Shown in pieces: positions 26,861-36,045 of a stretch of DNA of 64,000 nucleotides. Source of the stretch: Terrimonas sp964445775 (GTDB lineage Bacteria; Bacteroidota; Bacteroidia; Chitinophagales; Chitinophagaceae); the NCBI GenBank assembly GCA_964445775.1, contig CAYUMH010000008.1:8287-72286 (forward strand). The letters are read 5' to 3'. How positions within the stretch are numbered: the first letter of the stretch is position 1; every line of letters begins with the position of its first letter. The notes beneath the pieces were generated by a model. The model was not told the DNA's origin, ran no database searches, and worked only from the letters and a program-made list of their open reading frames with translations. A program made the position numbers and the translations under genes.

Positions 26861-28660
26861 TTAAAAATAACTGACAAAGCCAAAATGTATTTTAGATTGA
26901 CGCAGGTTAAACTCCGTATCATTCCTTTTACCCAGGGCCCAGGCCAGGTTAAATATACCTACCTTGGTTTCAAAAGCTATACCCAGGCCACCACTAATAT
27001 AGTTATAGCTCACATTGGCATAAGTGCTTTTATTGCGGCCCCAGCCACCATCACCAAAAGCATAAAAGAAAGAGTTTTGGCCTATCAGGTACCGGTATTC
27101 CACTGTGGCAATAGCGTATTGCGACAAGTATTGGCTTTCCTCATCAAAACCTCGCAGCAATTTATAACCGCCCACCTGGAAAAGTTCGTTCCGGAAAATA
27201 TTGGCGCTTTGTATAAAGCCCCCGTTCAGCGCCGTTTTTACCGTACTTAATCCTTTACTGCCTACCGGAAAGTATTTTGCGGCCGCCAGTTTTGCCTGAA
27301 ACTGGTAGTTCTTCAGTTTAACCGTATCGTACAATGATCCAAAATCATAACCCGGATCATTGGGATCTTTGAGCTCCATGATCGTATTATTCTTTTTTAT
27401 TTGCCTGTTACCGGCTTTGGCAATAAACTGTATATCATTACCCCTTACCGGGTTAAAACGATAGTTGGTATTATTAAAGTCGTATTGCAGGCCCAGGTTG
27501 GTGGTGCGAATATCTGCCGCATTGGGTAATGTTTTGGTTTGTATCACCCTGTCAAGGTCAATACCGTTCAATATGGTCTGGAACCATTGTACAAATACCT
27601 TGGCCGATTGTTTGGTACTGTGCTGGTAAATAGCACCCAGCTGTATGTCCACGTTTAAAAACGTACTGTCCTTGCGAAACATATCAAAACCAAAATCTAA
27701 TCCAAACGGCGATTGAAATAAATATGGATGCTGGTAAATAACATTTAACCGCTGCGAGCTTACCTGCAATTGCTGCCAGTTAATACCAATGGTTTCCCCG
27801 GCACCCAATGCATTTTTTAAATTCAGGTTACCCTCACCGGTCACCAGCATTTTTTTAGAAGATAGCTGGTCGTTATTAGGTAAAAAGCCCACAATTAAAC
27901 TGGCCTGGCTGCTTTTCTTTTGTTTTAAATACAGGTCCAGTACCGCGCCCGAGGAGCGCCACACTACTTTAGGCGGGTATTCCTCCTCCACATAGGTCAG
28001 TTCGCGTATACGCCCTGTTACCCTTTGTAGTTTTTCTTTGCTGTATACCGACCCATGCCGGATATCGAGAAAACGCTGCAGGTAATCGTTGGAAACCTTG
28101 GCATTGCCTATTACCCTGATACTATCAATGGTATATAAAGGTCCCTGGTTTACTTTTAAGCGGGCGGTTACCTCATCACCCTGCATCACCAGGCTATCCA
28201 GGTAAATTTTTGCAAAAGGATAACCCGTGTTTTCCAGGTGGGCCAGCATACGTTTTTGCATATCGGCCACCTGTAACAGGTCAACCGGCTGACCACGATA
28301 GGCAGCGCTTCGCCAGCCAACAGTCTGTAATAACTCAAGGGGTACTTCGGAGGTATTTAACTGTGCCCACTTATATATATTTCCTACAAATAACACTACC
28401 CGGGCCGAAGCGGAGTCGGCAAAAAATGAATCCACCGAAGCGGTGATATATCCCCTGGCTTTTAAAATAATTGGAATAGAATCGGCATAACTTTTACAGG
28501 CCAGCTGGTCGGTAAATTGTTGTTGTAAACCCAGTGAGGTAATAAAAGCAGCATCCTTATCCACCGGCTGTATCTGTAACACATAATTATTTTGTGCCCT
28601 CAGCAGGGAACAATGTATAAAAATGAGCAGTACAGTAAACAGGTAAGGAGCTCTTGTCAT
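26861..28660 (-). CDS. Omp85/BamA-TamA-like outer membrane protein
   Basis: 599 aa with a signal peptide (YLFTVLLIFIHCSLLRAQ). The N-terminal third contains POTRA-like units (YADSIPIILKARGYITASVDSFF; GPLYTIDSIRVIGNAKVSNDYLQRFLDIRHG with the typical I-x-V-x-G-N pattern). The C-terminal half is a 16-strand barrel with Omp85 features (GFDFGFDMFRKD, YRFNPVRGNDIQFIAK, ELFQVGGYKLLRGFDEES, YFYAFGDGGWGRN) and ends in an aromatic residue (FGFVSYF). The element RGFDEE corresponds to the conserved (V/I)RGY/F motif of the lid loop. It is shorter than BamA and is more like TamA or two-partner transport relatives; the cargo is unknown. Confidence 0.85.
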   Translation of the reverse strand: MTRAPYLFTVLLIFIHCSLLRAQNNYVLQIQPVDKDAAFITSLGLQQQFTDQLACKSYADSIPIILKARGYITASVDSFFADSASARVVLFVGNIYKWAQLNTSEVPLELLQTVGWRSAAYRGQPVDLLQVADMQKRMLAHLENTGYPFAKIYLDSLVMQGDEVTARLKVNQGPLYTIDSIRVIGNAKVSNDYLQRFLDIRHGSVYSKEKLQRVTGRIRELTYVEEEYPPKVVWRSSGAVLDLYLKQKKSSQASLIVGFLPNNDQLSSKKMLVTGEGNLNLKNALGAGETIGINWQQLQVSSQRLNVIYQHPYLFQSPFGLDFGFDMFRKDSTFLNVDIQLGAIYQHSTKQSAKVFVQWFQTILNGIDLDRVIQTKTLPNAADIRTTNLGLQYDFNNTNYRFNPVRGNDIQFIAKAGNRQIKKNNTIMELKDPNDPGYDFGSLYDTVKLKNYQFQAKLAAAKYFPVGSKGLSTVKTALNGGFIQSANIFRNELFQVGGYKLLRGFDEESQYLSQYAIATVEYRYLIGQNSFFYAFGDGGWGRNKSTYANVSYNYISGGLGIAFETKVGIFNLAWALGKRNDTEFNLRQSKIHFGFVSYF

Positions 28661-28688
28661 GAATGATGTAGCAATAATACCGCTAAAT

Positions 28689-28990
28689 TAAGGTATAAGG
28701 GTTAAGCTTTAAGGTGTAGGGTAAAATCCGTTATCGTATAAGCGGGTTCATAAGGCAGAATACAGTATTTACGCTGCATAAAGGTGTCAGGACAAAACTA
28801 TCATAAGGTAAACAATAACTGCTCCCTCCCCATTTCCCTTTAAGGTTATAGTTCCTACCCTATACCTTACACCTTATACCTTACACCTTATACCTTATAC
28901 CTTACACCTTCAACCCTATACCTTCCACCTTCTACCCTATTCCCTCCACCATCTACCCTATTCCTTCCATCTTCTGCCTTCCATCTTATT
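28689..28990. repeat. Inverted arrays of a 7-bp repeat (CCTTAYA family) upstream of hemW
   Basis: 28858-28990 is an uninterrupted run of 19 heptamers (CCTTACA, CCTTATA, later drifting to CCTTCCA, CCCTATT), exactly 133 bp with no indel. Five heptamers of the opposite orientation (TAAGGTA, TAAGGGT, TAAGCTT, TAAGGTG, TAGGGTA) stand at 28689-28723. The 134 bp between hold no recognisable gene. The same left/right arrangement flanks the four-helix-bundle gene at 49787-50240. The array ends 9 bp before the hemW start. This accounts for most of the 339-bp gap. Confidence 0.85.
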
Positions 28991-28999
28991 CCAGTACCT

Positions 29000-30175
29000 T
29001 TGCTACTTCATTTTAAAACAACTACCCTGGCCGGCATATATATTCATATTCCTTTTTGCAAACAAGCCTGTAATTACTGCAATTTTCATTTTTCTACCTC
29101 CCTGCGGTATAAACAGCCATTGATAGCAGCCATTGTACAGGAGTTGCAGCACCCGGCAGCCCTGGTTGAACAGCAGGAGCCCATTGAGACCATTTATTTT
29201 GGCGGCGGCACACCCAGCTTATGTAGCGAAGCTGAGTTAAACAGTATGCTGGCAGCCATTTATAAAAATTACACCGTCGTTCCGGATGCAGAAATAACTT
29301 TTGAGACCAACCCCGACGATATCAGTGTGCCGCAACTGGACATGTGGCAGCGCATCGGCATTAACCGTTTAAGTATTGGCGTACAAAGTTTTTTTGAAGA
29401 AGATTTGTTATGGATGAACCGTGCCCATAATGCCACACAGGCTGTTACCGGCCTGGAGCTGGCCCTGGGCCGTTTTGATAATATAACCATGGATATTATA
29501 TACGGCACGCCGGGGCTCACCCACGAAAAATGGCAGCAAAATGTAGCCAAAGCGGTTGGCCTGGGCATACCCCATTTATCCTGTTATGCTTTAACGGTTG
29601 AGCCACAAACCCCGCTGGATAAACAGATCCGCCTGCACCAGAAAAACAATGTAGACCCCGGTTTTCAATCAGAGCAGTTTTTATTACTCATGCAATGGGC
29701 AAAGGAAGCTGGCTATGAACATTACGAGATCTCTAATTTTGCCAAACCCGGCTATCGCAGCAAACACAATTCCTCCTACTGGCAGGGAAAAAATTACTGG
29801 GGGTTTGGCCCTTCGGCACATTCGTTCAATGGCAGCAGCCGCTGGTGGAATATGGCCAACAATACAAAATATATACAGGCCATAACGCAACATCAACCTG
29901 CTTTTGAGATAGAGACCTTAACACCTGTACAGCAGGTGAATGAGTTTATCATGATCGCACTGCGCACGATGGAAGGATTGCCTCTCGCTGTTATTACAGA
30001 AAAATGGCCCTTACTCCTGACGGAAGATAAGGAAGTAAACCCGGCAACAGCCATACTAACCACTGCTCAACCGCATATACAACAGGGGCATATGGTACAC
30101 TACAATAATCATTTACAATTAACCAACGAAGGAAAATTATTGGCCGACGGCATTACAGCTGACCTGTTTTTGTAG
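29000..30175 (+). CDS. hemW: Radical SAM haem chaperone HemW
   Basis: 391 aa. The radical SAM motif is at the start, IYIHIPFCKQACNYCNFHF (Cys20, Cys24, Cys27), followed by TIYFGGGTPSLCS, ITFETNPDDI, INRLSIGVQSFFEEDLLWMNRAHN and YEISNFAKPGYRSKHNSSYWQGKNYWGFGPSAHSF, all typical of HemW rather than HemN (no extra N-terminal region). HemW binds haem and is thought to deliver it to respiratory enzymes. The start is a TTG at 29000: no in-frame ATG exists between the stop at 28841 and the first motif, because the heptamer array runs up to the gene. The 3' end overlaps the convergent CHAT gene by 23 bp. Confidence 0.93.
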   Translation: MLLHFKTTTLAGIYIHIPFCKQACNYCNFHFSTSLRYKQPLIAAIVQELQHPAALVEQQEPIETIYFGGGTPSLCSEAELNSMLAAIYKNYTVVPDAEITFETNPDDISVPQLDMWQRIGINRLSIGVQSFFEEDLLWMNRAHNATQAVTGLELALGRFDNITMDIIYGTPGLTHEKWQQNVAKAVGLGIPHLSCYALTVEPQTPLDKQIRLHQKNNVDPGFQSEQFLLLMQWAKEAGYEHYEISNFAKPGYRSKHNSSYWQGKNYWGFGPSAHSFNGSSRWWNMANNTKYIQAITQHQPAFEIETLTPVQQVNEFIMIALRTMEGLPLAVITEKWPLLLTEDKEVNPATAILTTAQPHIQQGHMVHYNNHLQLTNEGKLLADGITADLFL

Positions 30176-32987
30176 TTTCTTTAGCCATTATTTTTTTAGC
30201 CCGCCTGTTTTTAAACCAGAACAAGCCTGTTAATACCAATATCACTGCCGCAATGGCAATCATAAACTGGTACCAGGGCGTGGTTTGGGTTTCAATATCC
30301 AATTGCTGCCAGGCGCCGATATAAGATAACCCGGCCCAATAATAAGGCAGTTTTGCTACCGGGCGGTTGGCCGTATTTTGTAACCAGTTTATTTTGGTGG
30401 TTTGTAAAGCGGTTACCGGGTTATGTAAACGCACCATATTATTATAAAAATCAGGAACAAAAGCGGCACCCGTTTCATCATTCACATTCCACAGGGAGGC
30501 TATCACGGCTTTTGCCCCGGATGCGGTAAAGAAACGGCCCATGCTCATGAGACCTTCCCCCTGCCGTAACAAGCCCGTTGCCCCTTTGCAGGCATTGAGT
30601 ACAATGAGTGGCGATTTTACCTGTAAAAATTGTACATGCCACTGGTATAATAAACTATCGGCAAATACCAGGGCCACATCACCATTGGGTAATTCCTGGT
30701 TATGGGTACTTACATGCAGGATATTATTGCTGGTTAATTGTTTTTCAAAATTGCGTTTAGTGGCCTTATTGTTTACATAGGCTTTGGATAATGTTTTTTT
30801 ATCCAGTTCACGGTATTCATTCTTTATCTGTGGCAGATCGGGGTAAGCACCGTCAAACTCCGATACAAAATAACCATACACTTTTGCATCCGTTTGTTTA
30901 GCCGCATCACTCATTACCTGTTGCTGCCACAGCGAAAGTGAAAAGGCATAACCCACTACCGTCTGGTGTAACCAGTAAGGCCAGGCGCCGGGATTGGTAG
31001 CCGTAGTAGCTTTTGTCTGTAAGGCCTCAAAAGCTAACTGGTATAAATATTCATCCGGTAAAATAATCACGGAGCGGTAACTATTCCAATTCAACACGGG
31101 TAATAAAGTAGTGTACAGGTTATGTGACTGTCTGCAAAAATCTACCGATGCTTCCTGCATGGCGCCGGGGCCATTATAATAAAATTTCTGCAGGTAGTTG
31201 ATCACACTGTCTTTAATAACAGCCGCATTTTTTAAAACAAACACATCCTTCACCACGTCTTTAGCCAGTGCGGTTATATAAATATCATTATTGCCTACAT
31301 AGTAGTTCAACACCAGTTGCTGATCGCCTATTAAACGCAGCCATTGCTCTGCACTATCCGCTACAGCAAAGGCAGTAGCGGCATATTTATGATCGGCCTT
31401 TAACTGGTTATCGAACAAAGCGAGGGAATATTCCAGCTCGGCAATTTTTTGTTTTGTGCGGGTAATATCGGCACTGTCCCTTGTATTCTCGGCAAGCCAC
31501 TGGCGGTAGTATTGTATATTATTGGCCAGTCTTTTACGGGTCAGCGTCAACGAATCATCCGGCTGGCTGTACACCGCACTGTTTTTTTCTCGGGCTTCGT
31601 ATAAAACCTGGGCCTTGCTGCGTTCAATCTGTTCTACAATGGCCATGGCCAGCTCAGGCGCTTTTGTTTTTTGCCATTGGGCAACTGCCAGGGCTAATAT
31701 TTTTTCTGTACGCTGACGCGAAAAAACATTCTGGTTGTATTTGGACTGAACGGCTAAAAATTTGCGGCGCAATTGCTGCTCCAGGGCAGATGCCTGTAAC
31801 ATACCTTCCAATGCCAGGCCCACATTGTTCTTCACCAAAGCACATTCCGCCTTACCCGATATGGTTTCAATAATCACATTATCCACCACCGCATCTGACA
31901 TACCAGGATAATAATTACCACTTTTATAAGCAGGTATCAATTGTAACAAAGCCCTGTCATAATAAACAATGGCTTCATTATATTTTTTTTGCTGCAATAA
32001 ATTATGCCCGATATTGGCCAGGGCCATCCCTTTTTCCCTGCGTAATGAACCGGGAAAGTATTGTTGTAATATCTGCAAAGCCTGCTGGTAGGCCTGGCCC
32101 GCCCGGCCCCATTCGCCTGCCTGTTCCTGTAGCTTGGCTTTTATACGGTAACAGGCGGATAATCCTTCCGCCAAACGGCTTTTTTCTGCATCGGCAGCCT
32201 GTTGCAATAACCGGTTATAACTGGTAATGGCTTTATCATTTGTAACAGCAGCCCCCGGTTCCTGTAATAGCTGTTGTAACTCTGCTTTTACACCGGTTAA
32301 ATAAGTATGGTTATAAGACAGGCTGTCCGGCGCCAGTAAAAGTCCCTTTTCTACAGCGGTATAGGCCAGTTGCAGGCTGTCGCTCCACCGGTAAGCCACT
32401 GCCAGGTTACCATAGGAAGAAGCCAGTAATACCGAATCCTTATTACGGGCTGCATACTCATTGATCTTACGATGAGTTAAAACGGCACTGTTAAAATCTC
32501 CCAAACGGGTATAAATATTACCCAGTGGTGTTAATAAGTAACCGGCTATAAAATCCTCATCATAATCTATTGCAGCCTTGTTTTGTTCATAATACTGTAA
32601 TGCCTCTTCATATAAATCCATACTTTCCGGCACCCAGCCTTTTATTTTTAAAGCATCATAAGCGTATTGTATTAAATAGGAAAAGTAGGCAGAGGCTTCA
32701 TCCCCATTGTTTTTTTGCGGTTTACGCTGCAGTCCTGCAGTTACGGCTTCGTAATAAGTATAACGGGCAACGGGGGAGTCGCCTATAAATGCCCGTCTTT
32801 CGTCCAGCCATGCCGCATAATCAGCAGCCTGGCCGGTTGAATCTTCCATATAAATATAAATACTATCAACAGGCCGGGTTAAAGGAGCCGAAGGTTTTAC
32901 TACCTGGGCCATCATATAAAGGGTGCCGGATATGATCAATAATATTACTCCAACCGTCCATAACTTTTCTTTTACAAATGGGGCCAT
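30153..32987 (-). CDS. Membrane-anchored TPR-CHAT protease-like protein
   Basis: 944 aa. A membrane helix at the N-terminus (LWTVGVILLIISGTLYMMAQVV) and another near the C-terminus (MIAIAAVILVLTGLFWF, about 909-926) bracket a long soluble region. TPR-like helices cover about 100-440 (YTRLGDFNSAVLTHRKINEYAARN, LANIGHNLLQQKKYNEAIVYYDRALL), then a coiled-coil linker, then a CHAT caspase-like domain (about 560-895) with the probable dyad His762 (ILHVSTH) and Cys800 (IVLNACKGA) and the ASLWNVND motif. CHAT proteins are caspase-family peptidases, some of them effectors in immunity or regulated death. Partner and trigger are not visible here; no protease-substrate pair or CRISPR gene is adjacent. 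Confidence 0.85.
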   Translation of the reverse strand: MAPFVKEKLWTVGVILLIISGTLYMMAQVVKPSAPLTRPVDSIYIYMEDSTGQAADYAAWLDERRAFIGDSPVARYTYYEAVTAGLQRKPQKNNGDEASAYFSYLIQYAYDALKIKGWVPESMDLYEEALQYYEQNKAAIDYDEDFIAGYLLTPLGNIYTRLGDFNSAVLTHRKINEYAARNKDSVLLASSYGNLAVAYRWSDSLQLAYTAVEKGLLLAPDSLSYNHTYLTGVKAELQQLLQEPGAAVTNDKAITSYNRLLQQAADAEKSRLAEGLSACYRIKAKLQEQAGEWGRAGQAYQQALQILQQYFPGSLRREKGMALANIGHNLLQQKKYNEAIVYYDRALLQLIPAYKSGNYYPGMSDAVVDNVIIETISGKAECALVKNNVGLALEGMLQASALEQQLRRKFLAVQSKYNQNVFSRQRTEKILALAVAQWQKTKAPELAMAIVEQIERSKAQVLYEAREKNSAVYSQPDDSLTLTRKRLANNIQYYRQWLAENTRDSADITRTKQKIAELEYSLALFDNQLKADHKYAATAFAVADSAEQWLRLIGDQQLVLNYYVGNNDIYITALAKDVVKDVFVLKNAAVIKDSVINYLQKFYYNGPGAMQEASVDFCRQSHNLYTTLLPVLNWNSYRSVIILPDEYLYQLAFEALQTKATTATNPGAWPYWLHQTVVGYAFSLSLWQQQVMSDAAKQTDAKVYGYFVSEFDGAYPDLPQIKNEYRELDKKTLSKAYVNNKATKRNFEKQLTSNNILHVSTHNQELPNGDVALVFADSLLYQWHVQFLQVKSPLIVLNACKGATGLLRQGEGLMSMGRFFTASGAKAVIASLWNVNDETGAAFVPDFYNNMVRLHNPVTALQTTKINWLQNTANRPVAKLPYYWAGLSYIGAWQQLDIETQTTPWYQFMIAIAAVILVLTGLFWFKNRRAKKIMAKETTKTGQL

Positions 32988-33136
32988 GTTTCAAATTTAC
33001 CTTTTATTGCAGAGAAGACCTGAAAACCGGTAGCAGTAATTCATAAATTATACCATAAGATGGCAACGGCCGGCAACAGCTTTTCAAAATAATTGTATCT
33101 TGACACCTGTAATAATCTATCAAATATTTACTTATC

Positions 33137-33673
33137 ATGAATCCCATTCAGCAACTGGAACAATTGCTTAACACGCATCATTTATGGGAAGAAGAAAAAA
33201 CCTACCCGCGTAACAGCTACCTGGTTACCAGGGGTACTATCAACAGCCAGGTGTTTTTCATTACAGCAGGCAGCTGCCGCGTTTTCATTCATGACGAAGA
33301 AGAAGAAAAAACAATTCGTTTTGGCTATAAAGATTCTTTTATTGTTGCACTCGACTCTTATATTACCAATAAGCCAACCATGTTTCATATGCAGGCCATT
33401 AAACAATGCCGGGTAAAAACGGTAAGTAAACCTGTTTTAGAGAAATTATTGCAACAAGACCTTGCCCATACCCTCCTCTGGCAACAAATATTAGAGGCCC
33501 TGGTATACCAGCAACTGGAAAGGGAGGTTGACCTATTGATCACCTCACCCCGGGAACGCTATAACCGGGTATTTGCCCGCAGCCCGCACCTGTTCCAGGA
33601 AATACCGCATAAATATATTGCCTCCTACCTGCGTATGACCCCCGAAACCCTCTCCCGTTTAAAAAAGTCTTGA
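33137..33673 (+). CDS. Crp/Fnr family transcriptional regulator
   Basis: 178 aa. The N-terminal cyclic-nucleotide-binding-like beta-roll is recognisable (YLVTRGTINSQVFFITAGSCRVFIHDEEEEKTIRFGYKDSFIVALDSYI), followed by the long dimer helix and a short helix-turn-helix end (EIPHKYIASYLRMTPETLSRLKKS) that matches the CRP pattern QxxIASYLGxTPETLSRLR. There is no Fe-S cysteine cluster. It is 54 bp upstream of the DinB-like gene and is followed by a dioxygenase and an esterase; local regulation of this set is plausible but not shown. Confidence 0.88.
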   Translation: MNPIQQLEQLLNTHHLWEEEKTYPRNSYLVTRGTINSQVFFITAGSCRVFIHDEEEEKTIRFGYKDSFIVALDSYITNKPTMFHMQAIKQCRVKTVSKPVLEKLLQQDLAHTLLWQQILEALVYQQLEREVDLLITSPRERYNRVFARSPHLFQEIPHKYIASYLRMTPETLSRLKKS

Positions 33674-33727
33674 TCTCAATCAGTATTTACAGGTAAACAA
33701 AGCAGGAAATTTGCATAAAATAGTACA

Positions 33728-34285
33728 ATGAAAATTTCGTCGAACCTTTTACTGGATGATATTACCCGTCAACTGGAACAATATATTGCCGAAGCCGAAA
33801 CCATGAAAGCATTTCCCCTTACCAGTCTTAACTGGCGTGCAGCCGAAACCTCCTGGAGCGCATTAGAATGCCTTGAACACTTAAGCCTGTATACCGATTT
33901 TTATGTGCCGGAAATTAAAAAAAGCATCGCCGCTTCGGCTTACCGCGAACCGGCAGCAGTTTTTACCAGCGGCTGGCTGGGTAATTATTTTGCCAAGAGT
34001 ATGCTGCCTAAAGAAAAACTGAATAAAATGAAAACCTTTAAGGATAAAAATCCTTTGGGTTCACAACTGGGTTACCATACCATTGATCGTTTTATCCAGG
34101 AGCACCGGCAATTATTACAGCTGGTACAGGCGGCTAAAAAAGTTGATATTAATAAAACGAAAACCGGCATCAGTATCACTAAATTATTACGGTTAAAACT
34201 GGGTGATACTTTTCGTTTTGTGGTAAACCATGTATACCGCCATATGGTACAGGCTAAAAAAGTACTGGCCGCGCAAAAAGCCTGA
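33728..34285 (+). CDS. DinB-like four-helix protein
   Basis: 185 aa, cytosolic, helical. The pattern LTSLNWRAAETSWSALECLEHLSLYTDFYVPEIKKSI is that of the DinB/YfiT fold, with His46-type metal ligand in the ECLEHL segment and later histidines (FIQEHRQLLQL; VVNHVYRHMVQAKK) in the places where the family binds a metal. Members include thiol transferases dependent on bacillithiol or mycothiol and proteins of unknown role. It lies between a Crp/Fnr regulator and a ring-cleaving dioxygenase, which would fit an electrophile or thiol stress role, but this is inference. Confidence 0.75.
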   Translation: MKISSNLLLDDITRQLEQYIAEAETMKAFPLTSLNWRAAETSWSALECLEHLSLYTDFYVPEIKKSIAASAYREPAAVFTSGWLGNYFAKSMLPKEKLNKMKTFKDKNPLGSQLGYHTIDRFIQEHRQLLQLVQAAKKVDINKTKTGISITKLLRLKLGDTFRFVVNHVYRHMVQAKKVLAAQKA

Positions 34286-34368
34286 TCTTTACCCGCATTT
34301 GTTTCTTATCATACATCAACCGGCAGTCCCGTACATTAGTTTTACTTTGCTGTATTAAATTAATCGTT

Positions 34369-35310
34369 ATGAACAATACAGTAAAAGGCATACATCATAT
34401 AACCGCTATTGCCGGCGACGCAAAAAGAAATTTTAAATTCTATACACAAATATTAGGTCAGCGTTTTGTAAAGAAAACCGTAAACTTTGACGACCCTCAT
34501 ACCTACCATTTTTATTATGGCGACGAACAGGGCACACCCGGAAGTATATTGACCTTCTTTCCCTGGGGTAATGCCGTAAAACAAGGTCGCCGTGGCGCCG
34601 GTTTAACCACCGAGTTTGGCTACAGCGTACCTGAGGGCAGCCTTGATTTCTGGTTAAACCGTTTACAGGAAAAAAATGTGATCTATAATAAAACAGCGGA
34701 AAAATTCGGCGAAAAATATATCACGCTACTGGACCCCGATGGGTTAAAAATGGAATTAACCGTTACCGGCAAACCCGATAACCGCACACCATTTGTAACT
34801 CCCGAGATCAGTGCCGATGTAGCTACCCGTGGCTTTCATCATGTAACCCTTACCTTAAATGATATTAAACCGACAGAAGAAGTAATTACCTCTTTATTAG
34901 GTTACAAATTAGTGGGCAACGAAATAAACCGTTACCGTTATATTAATGAGAACATTGATACCGCTAATGTAATAGACCTGGTATTATTACCTAAAGAAGA
35001 AAGGGCCATTAATGCCAACGGTACTATTCACCACGTAGCGTTCAGGGTAAGTGATGATGCGGCTCAAATGGAATTACGCAAAAAAATTGTGGATGCCGGT
35101 TTTCATATTACACCGCAGATCGATCGCAATTACTTTCATTCGCTGTATTTCCGCGAACCAGGTGGCGTATTATTTGAAATAGCTACCGACAATCCCGGCT
35201 TTACTGTTGACGAGCCTTTGGCTGAGTTAGGTACCAATTTAAAATTACCTGCCCAATACGAAGCTCAACGCAGCCAGATAGAGAAACATTTGGTAAAACT
35301 GGAAGATTAA
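34369..35310 (+). CDS. VOC-superfamily ring-cleaving dioxygenase (MhqO-like)
   Basis: 313 aa with two glyoxalase/VOC modules. The N-terminal one begins VKGIHHITAIAGDAKRNFKFYTQILGQRFVKKTVNFDDPHTYHFYYGDEQGTPGSILTFFPW, the hallmark of the MhqO/LinE-like hydroquinone dioxygenase group. The second is GFHHVTLTLNDIKPTEEVITSLLGYKLV, and the C-terminal FREPGGVLFEIATDNPGF supplies the last metal ligand (Glu). Metal ligands His near residue 8, His in IHHVAFRVS and Glu are in place. These enzymes open (chloro)hydroquinone or quinol rings. The esterase gene 105 bp downstream completes a pair like mhqO-mhqD of Bacillus subtilis. A heptamer hairpin separates the two. Confidence 0.88.
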   Translation: MNNTVKGIHHITAIAGDAKRNFKFYTQILGQRFVKKTVNFDDPHTYHFYYGDEQGTPGSILTFFPWGNAVKQGRRGAGLTTEFGYSVPEGSLDFWLNRLQEKNVIYNKTAEKFGEKYITLLDPDGLKMELTVTGKPDNRTPFVTPEISADVATRGFHHVTLTLNDIKPTEEVITSLLGYKLVGNEINRYRYINENIDTANVIDLVLLPKEERAINANGTIHHVAFRVSDDAAQMELRKKIVDAGFHITPQIDRNYFHSLYFREPGGVLFEIATDNPGFTVDEPLAELGTNLKLPAQYEAQRSQIEKHLVKLED

Positions 35311-35327
35311 TACTGTTCCATACTCCA

Positions 35328-35380
35328 ATTCATCATTCACCATTCATAATTCATAATTATAAGTGATGAATGATGAATTT
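35328..35380. repeat. Inverted 7-bp repeat arrays (ATTCAYN family)
   Basis: Four units ATTCATC, ATTCACC, ATTCATA, ATTCATA at 35328-35355 face GTGATGA, ATGATGA at 35363-35376, whose reverse complement is again ATTCATC. The two halves can pair into a long hairpin. It lies in the 105-bp gap between the dioxygenase and the esterase gene. Confidence 0.75.
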
Positions 35381-35415
35381 TAAATAACATCTTCTTTCCA
35401 ATAAAAATTTATTAT

Positions 35416-36045
35416 ATGAACTATACTCCTTTAACCTATATATACAAAGCGGCGGCTGGCCCTGGTGCTCCTACTTTATTATTATTACATGGCACCGGCG
35501 GCGATGAAACAGATTTAATTCCTCTGGCAAAACAGTTTGGCGAACAGTTTAATATCCTGAGCCTGCGTGGTAACGTGAGCGAACATGGTATGCCCCGTTT
35601 TTTTAAACGCTTAGGCATGGGCATTTTTGATGAGGCCGACCTGCGTTTCAGGACCGATGAACTGGTGAGCTTTATAAAAGAGCTGGCCATAAAAGAAAGT
35701 TTTGACATCAACCAGGTAATAGCATTGGGTTATTCAAATGGGGCTAATATTGCCGGTAGTATATTAACAATGTATCCCAACCTGCTAAAAGCTGCTATCC
35801 TGTACAGGCCCATGCAGCCCTTTAAACAATTACCGGAAGACTGGAAAACGGATCGACAGGCCCCGGTTTTTTTGAGCAATGGCAAACTGGATAATACCAT
35901 TAACCCGGTACATACGCAACAATACAGCGATGCATTGCAACGTGCAGGCTTTGCCGTAACAAGTTATGAAGTTGGAACGGGACATCAACTGACCCAGGAA
36001 GATGTTGCAACATCAATTAAATGGTTGAATTCTTTATACAAATAA
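35416..36045 (+). CDS. Phospholipase/carboxylesterase-type alpha/beta hydrolase (MhqD-like)
   Basis: 209 aa, cytosolic. The oxyanion segment LLLLHGTGGDETDLIPLAKQF, the conserved arginine region FFKRLGMGIFDEADLRFRTDELVSFI and the nucleophile elbow ALGYSNGANIAGSI (Ser near residue 110) identify the phospholipase/carboxylesterase group; Asp in FLSNGKLDNTINP and His in VGTGHQLTQED complete the triad. The order dioxygenase then esterase is the same as in quinone-resistance clusters (mhqO, mhqD). A terminator-like palindrome follows at 36124-36150. Confidence 0.88.
   Translation: MNYTPLTYIYKAAAGPGAPTLLLLHGTGGDETDLIPLAKQFGEQFNILSLRGNVSEHGMPRFFKRLGMGIFDEADLRFRTDELVSFIKELAIKESFDINQVIALGYSNGANIAGSILTMYPNLLKAAILYRPMQPFKQLPEDWKTDRQAPVFLSNGKLDNTINPVHTQQYSDALQRAGFAVTSYEVGTGHQLTQEDVATSIKWLNSLYK

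Noticed and set aside
28858..28990. CRISPR array
   Set aside because: The 7-bp units are contiguous without spacers and no cas gene is present.
30153..32987. TPR-CHAT as part of a type III-E CRISPR (Craspase) system
   Set aside because: No gRAMP, Cas1 or repeats nearby, and this protein is membrane-anchored.
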